Of a stretch of 64,000 nt of DNA, positions 59,917 to 64,000 are shown piece after piece (within the stretch, counting starts at the first letter, position 1; each line of letters starts with the position of its first letter). The notes beneath the pieces are model-generated. The model made no database searches, was not told where the DNA came from, and saw only the letters and a program-made list of their open reading frames with translations. The stretch covers positions 252,619 through 316,618 of the forward strand of contig NZ_BAABAY010000007.1 of the NCBI RefSeq assembly GCF_039537665.1, written 5' to 3'. A program made the translations under genes and the position numbers. Source of the stretch: Gaetbulibacter_A aestuarii. GTDB lineage: Bacteria > Bacteroidota > Bacteroidia > Flavobacteriales > Flavobacteriaceae.

Positions 59917-62358
59917 CTAGAAATTACTTAATTCATTTAAAACAAGTCGTAGTTCCCCAAAGGAATATTTTTCATCTAGTTGATGCTTTAAATCGGACAG
60001 GTTTTCAAACGTCTTTCCTGGTATTATTTTAACAAGTTCATCATAGTGTTTCTGTGGCATCAAACTGGTTATATCCACTTCACCCGAAGGAATATAGTGA
60101 GCCAAATGACCAAAAATAGTATTGGGGTTCAAAGCTCGCTCGTTTGCAATTTCTTTTATAGATTTTCCTGATTTAAATAACTTTAAGGATACTTTTTTCG
60201 TATCAACTTTCTTTTTTTTGATTGGTATTTTCACTTCAAATTCAGATTCTTCATCCGTTTTTTCAATATTATTTTCTTCACAGTAATTATTTATTACCTC
60301 CAAAATAGCCTTACCATACTTTTTTACACGGGTTTTACCCATGCCATTTATTTGCAACAGGCCATTTTCATTAAGCGGAAGCATTTCACACATGGCATAT
60401 AAAGATTTTTGAGTAAAAACTTGATAATGAATAAGGTCATTTTCCTGGGCAATTTCATTTCTCAAAGCTCTAAGCGCCTCAAATAAATGAACATTTGAAG
60501 TTCCGGAAATAATAGTTTTTTTGGTTTTTTTAGATGATTTTTCCGTTATGAATACAGATTTGGCGCGCAGATCTAAAATCTTTTTTGTTGAAAATCCATC
60601 ACTAAGGTTTTCGAAAAGAAAATGCTTCGACTTCAATAAGTTCTCAATCTCATCAAGGTTTTTCGATAAATCTTTATCAATAGCTTTATTATCCGAGGTA
60701 TATTCAAGAGTTTCTAAAGGTTTTACTAAATCCGTTTCGATTTTTTTATTAAAATAAGAAACACCTTTTTTGAATCGCTCCTGAATATTTGGATCCGATT
60801 CAGGTAAATCTCCTTTTTCGGAAAGTTCCTTAAGTTGTATATTAAAAGTATGACTGATCTTGAGAAATTCAGTAATGGTATTTTTCATTGAAATTACAGG
60901 ACTTTCAATAGAACCCTCAATAGAGGATGCATTCTTATAATAAATATCTAATATCCGATTTAAGTGGTATTTAAATTTGTAAAAATCAAAAATCTCGGCT
61001 ATTAAATTCAGTTGAAATAGTTTTTTTGAGTCCTTTAATATTTCTTGATTTGGAAGCATATTTTTTGTTTCTTCGTTAAAAGAAGTCACATTCAAATCAT
61101 TAATTATTTGATTTTGCGAAACCTTGCTTTTCAATACCAAACCCTCCAAAGATTTACAACGGCTCAATGCGACATAGGTTTGTCCGTGGGCAAAAGCACC
61201 TTCCGTATCTACAATAGCTTTTTCAAAAGTTAAACCTTGGCTTTTATGAATGGTAATGGCCCAGGCCAGCCGGAGAGGCATTTGCATAAAAGCACCAATC
61301 CTGGTTTCTGAAATAGCTTTAGTTTCCGCATCCACAGTGTAGTTTATATTTTCCCAGATTTCCGGTTTAACCACGATTTCAAAATCGTCATCAGGACATT
61401 TCACGACCACTTCCTCAGGATCCAAATAAGTAATTTTTCCAATTTTTCCATTGTAATATTCTTTTTCCGGACTGACGTCATTTTTAATAAACATGACTTG
61501 TGCTCCAACTTTTAGCTCAAGGGCTTCATCGTTTGGAAAAGAACTTTCTGGAAATTTACCATCTATTTGGGCTGCATAAGTTTTAGGTTCTGTTCGAAGT
61601 TTATCCAATTCCCGTTGGTTAATAGCTTGCGCTTTTCTGTTGTGCGTAGTTAATGCTACATAACCTGAATTCTGTTTTGGTGTGAAATCCGGTTGATAGT
61701 GTTTATTCAATTCCCTCGTGGAAGCTTCACTTAAATTATTATTTCGAATTTCATTAAGGATGGCAATAAATTCAGGGTTCTCCTGTCGGAATATATGCTT
61801 TAGTTCAATAGTAACAGCGCCACATTCCTGAAAAGCACGACTACTAAAAAAGAAGCCATTATTATAAACATGTTTTAATAATTGCCACTCATTATCACGA
61901 ATTACAGGAGGCAATTGTTGTAGGTCGCCAATCATCAATAATTGAACACCACCAAAAACCTGATCTCTATTTCTGAATCGTCTTAAGGTTCTATCGATAC
62001 CATCTAAAACATCGGCGCGAACCATACTAATTTCATCAATAACCAAAAGATCCAAAGATTTAATAATATTAATTTTGGTTTTATTGAATCGTCGGTTGAA
62101 ACCGGAAGGATTATTTAAATCTGTTTCTGGCAAAATGGGACCAAAAGGCAATTGAAAAAAGGAGTGTATCGTGACCCCTTTCGCGTTTATGGCTGCAACA
62201 CCCGTGGGTGCCACAACGACCATCCGTTTTAAACTGTCTTTTTTTAATTGATGTAAAAAAGTAGTTTTTCCCGTGCCTGCTTTTCCGGTTAAAAAAATAG
62301 AGCGATTTGTATGGTTTACAAATTCCCAGGCGAGTTCAAGTTCTTTGTTCGTTTTCAT
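59917..62358 (-). CDS. PIF1-like helicase with HRDC and helix-turn-helix domains
   Basis: The 813-residue protein has a PIF1/RecD-type superfamily 1 motor: Walker A GKAGTGKTT at residues 25-33, then VVAPTGVAAINAKGVTIHS, motif II VIDEISMV, and the C-terminal UvrD-like KSQGLTFEKAIVD and ALSRCK. A poorly conserved linker (about 430-620) follows. Near residues 650-720 lies an HRDC domain (LFEALRALRNEIAQ), and the end (about 735-813) is an HTH domain as in the RecQ C-terminus (SIKEIANERALNPNTIFGHL). It probably unwinds forked or structured DNA. The 9-nt gap to the convergent gene holds no terminator. Confidence 0.88.
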   Translation of the reverse strand: MKTNKELELAWEFVNHTNRSIFLTGKAGTGKTTFLHQLKKDSLKRMVVVAPTGVAAINAKGVTIHSFFQLPFGPILPETDLNNPSGFNRRFNKTKINIIKSLDLLVIDEISMVRADVLDGIDRTLRRFRNRDQVFGGVQLLMIGDLQQLPPVIRDNEWQLLKHVYNNGFFFSSRAFQECGAVTIELKHIFRQENPEFIAILNEIRNNNLSEASTRELNKHYQPDFTPKQNSGYVALTTHNRKAQAINQRELDKLRTEPKTYAAQIDGKFPESSFPNDEALELKVGAQVMFIKNDVSPEKEYYNGKIGKITYLDPEEVVVKCPDDDFEIVVKPEIWENINYTVDAETKAISETRIGAFMQMPLRLAWAITIHKSQGLTFEKAIVDTEGAFAHGQTYVALSRCKSLEGLVLKSKVSQNQIINDLNVTSFNEETKNMLPNQEILKDSKKLFQLNLIAEIFDFYKFKYHLNRILDIYYKNASSIEGSIESPVISMKNTITEFLKISHTFNIQLKELSEKGDLPESDPNIQERFKKGVSYFNKKIETDLVKPLETLEYTSDNKAIDKDLSKNLDEIENLLKSKHFLFENLSDGFSTKKILDLRAKSVFITEKSSKKTKKTIISGTSNVHLFEALRALRNEIAQENDLIHYQVFTQKSLYAMCEMLPLNENGLLQINGMGKTRVKKYGKAILEVINNYCEENNIEKTDEESEFEVKIPIKKKKVDTKKVSLKLFKSGKSIKEIANERALNPNTIFGHLAHYIPSGEVDITSLMPQKHYDELVKIIPGKTFENLSDLKHQLDEKYSFGELRLVLNELSNF

Positions 62359-62618
62359 TTATTAGTTCCACCAATTAAATACAAAAAATATGAATTTAAT
62401 AGCAACATCTTAAAACTATTACAAGAGAATTTATTTAAAAGGGATAATTTATGAATTTAAAACTTCGATAAAGAGTTAAATACCCTCCTTTATCAATAAT
62501 TGGAGTGGTTAAACCAAAATTATTTACGTTCACTTCTCATTTGTTTTACAATCTAATAATACCTAAAAGGATATCTCCAACTTATTTTTAGCTAAATTTG
62601 AGTAACAAGATTTAAAAA
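62359..62618. other. Intergenic region with divergent promoters
   Basis: This 260-nt A/T-rich gap separates the divergent helicase and phosphodiesterase genes. TAAATTTG at 62593-62600 is an exact -7 element for the phosphodiesterase, 19 nt before its ATG. I see no open frame or repeat in the rest. Confidence 0.55.
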
Positions 62619-63884
62619 ATGAAAAAAATACTATCCATCCTCCTTTGCTTTTCGATTTACTCGCACTCACAAACACCAACCTACACTGAAACTTTAAGCC
62701 AGGAAATTCATTCCAAAACTATAGAAAATAGTGACGCTACATTAAACAAGCCTTACGTCATTATGGTATCCATTGATGGTTTTAGATATGATTATGCTGA
62801 AAAGTACAATGCTAAAAACATATTGGCTATTGCCAAAAATGGAAGTAGTACGACCAGGTTAATACCCTCATTTCCATCGAAAACATTTCCAAACCATTAT
62901 ACACTGGTAACAGGCTTATATCCGGAGCACCACGGTATCGTTTATAATAGCTTTTTTGATAAAAGAACCGGTAAAAGTTATCGCATAGCCAATCGCGAAG
63001 CTGTTGAAAACGGGGATTGGTATGGAGGAATTCCCTTATGGAATTTAGCGCAGTTTCAAGGAATGTGTGCAGCATCCTATTTTTGGGTAGGTTCTGAGGC
63101 TAATATCAATGGCATGCACCCAAAATATTATTATCCATACAATAAACAAACCCCTTATGAATACCGTGTAAAACGCATATTAGAATGGTTACAATTACCC
63201 GAAAAAGTGCGTCCACATATACTGACGCTATATTTTTCGCTAGTGGATACACAAGGGCATAAATTCGGCCCTAATTCAGAGCAAACAAAAGAGGCTGTTT
63301 TATATGTTGATAAACAAATTGGAGCGTTACGGGAAGGTCTAAAATTATTGAATTTACCAGTATATCTCGTAGTTACGGCTGACCATGGTATGGCAGAAGT
63401 TTCACATTTGATAAATATCAACAACTTTGTTAATGTTCCAAATGAACAGTTTCTTGGTGGTCCTGTAGCTATGATATATACTAAAAGTGTAGCCGAAACA
63501 GACTCCCTTTTTAATACTTTATCGCAACAGACCAATTTTAAAACCTATAAACGTATGGATGTTCCGAATTATCTAAATTTTAACGATAACTCCAGGATTG
63601 GGGATTTGGTTTTGATAACTGATCCTCCGAACACCATTATAAATTCACAATCAAACAAAACGGAATTAGAAAGCATACAAGGAACGCATGGTTATGATCC
63701 GTTTGAAAATAAGGATATGGGGACCATCTTTTATATCGAAGGTCCAGATATTAAAAAGGATTTTAAGCTTTCACCTTTTGAGAATGTCAACATTTATCCT
63801 TTGATAGCCCACTTATTGGGTTTAAAGATTATTGAACCCATCGATGGTAAGTTTGATGTGACATCTTCGATCATTAAGAAATAG
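62619..63884 (+). CDS. Secreted nucleotide pyrophosphatase/phosphodiesterase
   Basis: The 421-residue protein has a signal peptide (cleavage near SHSQT) and belongs to the alkaline-phosphatase superfamily, NPP branch. The metal and nucleophile sites are Asp53 (VSIDGFRYD), Thr89 (SKTFPNHYT), then DTQGHKFGP and TADHGM, with the last His in THGYDP. It probably hydrolyses phosphodiester or pyrophosphate bonds of nucleotides or sugars outside the cytoplasm. It is close to the rrn terminator and convergent with that operon. Confidence 0.92.
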   Translation: MKKILSILLCFSIYSHSQTPTYTETLSQEIHSKTIENSDATLNKPYVIMVSIDGFRYDYAEKYNAKNILAIAKNGSSTTRLIPSFPSKTFPNHYTLVTGLYPEHHGIVYNSFFDKRTGKSYRIANREAVENGDWYGGIPLWNLAQFQGMCAASYFWVGSEANINGMHPKYYYPYNKQTPYEYRVKRILEWLQLPEKVRPHILTLYFSLVDTQGHKFGPNSEQTKEAVLYVDKQIGALREGLKLLNLPVYLVVTADHGMAEVSHLININNFVNVPNEQFLGGPVAMIYTKSVAETDSLFNTLSQQTNFKTYKRMDVPNYLNFNDNSRIGDLVLITDPPNTIINSQSNKTELESIQGTHGYDPFENKDMGTIFYIEGPDIKKDFKLSPFENVNIYPLIAHLLGLKIIEPIDGKFDVTSSIIKK

Positions 63885-63909
63885 TTTCCACATTATTTCA
63901 GTATAGCGC

Positions 63910-63942
63910 AAAAAAAATCCCGATTCGGATAGAATCGGGATT
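63910..63942 (-). terminator. rrn operon terminator
   Basis: AATCCCGATTC-GGATA-GAATCGGGATT is an 11-bp stem. On the minus strand it is followed by a run of T and lies just after the 5S rRNA gene. Confidence 0.9.
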
Positions 63943-63947
63943 CAAGA

Positions 63948-64000
63948 AAGGCAACGACCTACTCTCCCACAAATGTAGTACCATCGGCGCTAATGGGCTT
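63948..64000 (-). rRNA. rrf: 5S ribosomal RNA, 3' end only
   Basis: The reverse complement ends GGGAGAGTAGGTCGTTGCC, the conserved 3' part of bacterial 5S rRNA. The rest lies beyond the window on the right. The terminator immediately downstream on the minus strand marks the end of an rRNA operon transcribed towards the phosphodiesterase gene. The exact mature 3' end is approximate. Confidence 0.9.

Overview
The window is a chromosomal segment from a member of the phylum Bacteroidota, almost certainly family Flavobacteriaceae. The reasons are an A+T-rich genome, the flavobacterial -7 promoter element TAnnTTTG in front of many genes, a type IX secretion accessory protein (PorD), paired TonB-dependent receptor and DUF4249 genes, a Bacteroidota-type omega subunit, the long form of glyceraldehyde-3-phosphate dehydrogenase, and several small families (DUF6146-, DUF6787-, DUF6913- and DUF6095-like) that I know only from this group. 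The genus cannot be fixed from the sequence. Nearly everything is core chromosome. I see no prophage, insertion sequence, CRISPR array or tRNA gene.

Layout. 1-4.7 kb: end of serC, serA, small envelope genes and a metal-type TonB receptor. 4.7-12.8 kb: folE and msrA, lolD, a secreted GH30 glycosidase, a TIGR02757 protein, and two peptidases (S10 and M61). 12.9-18.2 kb: a glycosyltransferase, then an operon with a BatA/VWA membrane protein, a catalytically dead dihydroorotase homologue, a small membrane protein and an esterase. 18.2-30.7 kb, all minus strand: a two-component system, coaE-ybbR-glycosyltransferase, fabI, recN-porD-coaBC, bamD-rpoZ and DUF6913-dapA. 30.8-37.6 kb: a UshA-like enzyme split into two genes, two tandem paralogous membrane proteins, and ligA-prmC-GNAT. 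37.6-43.7 kb: ribD-HAD-yigZ, a thioesterase, dnaA, a protein-tyrosine phosphatase, an RsmI-like methyltransferase and a lysozyme-like protein. 44.3-46.6 kb: dapF-GNAT-mltG. 46.8-52.5 kb: a DegP/HtrA protease, gapA, a coiled-coil membrane protein, trmD and rplS. 52.6-53.1 kb: a candidate structured non-coding RNA. 53.3-62.4 kb: monomeric icd, a TonB receptor with its DUF4249 lipoprotein, murQ, and a PIF1-like helicase with HRDC and HTH domains. 62.6-64 kb: a phosphodiesterase, then the 3' end and terminator of a 5S rRNA gene on the minus strand, which shows that an rrn operon lies just outside the window.

Pathways represented: serine synthesis (serC, serA), lysine and peptidoglycan precursor synthesis (dapA, dapF), peptidoglycan remodelling and recycling (mltG, a lysozyme-like protein, murQ), coenzyme A (coaBC, coaE), folate/pterin (folE), riboflavin (ribD), fatty acids (fabI), central carbon (gapA, icd), outer-membrane biogenesis (bamD, lolD, porD, degP), replication and repair (dnaA, ligA, recN, helicase), and translation (rplS, trmD, prmC, rsmI-like).

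The item most worth following up is the roughly 510-nt stretch at 52623-53132 between rplS and icd. It has its own well-formed promoter (TTTG-N19-TACTTTAG), UNCG- and GNRA-capped hairpins, a 17-bp nested stem-loop, a possible pseudoknot and a strong terminator, and I could not match it to tmRNA, RNase P RNA or SRP RNA. A second theme is that many start codons here sit only 3-15 nt after the -7 element, so much of the transcription may be leaderless or nearly so. Several gene starts were chosen on that evidence.
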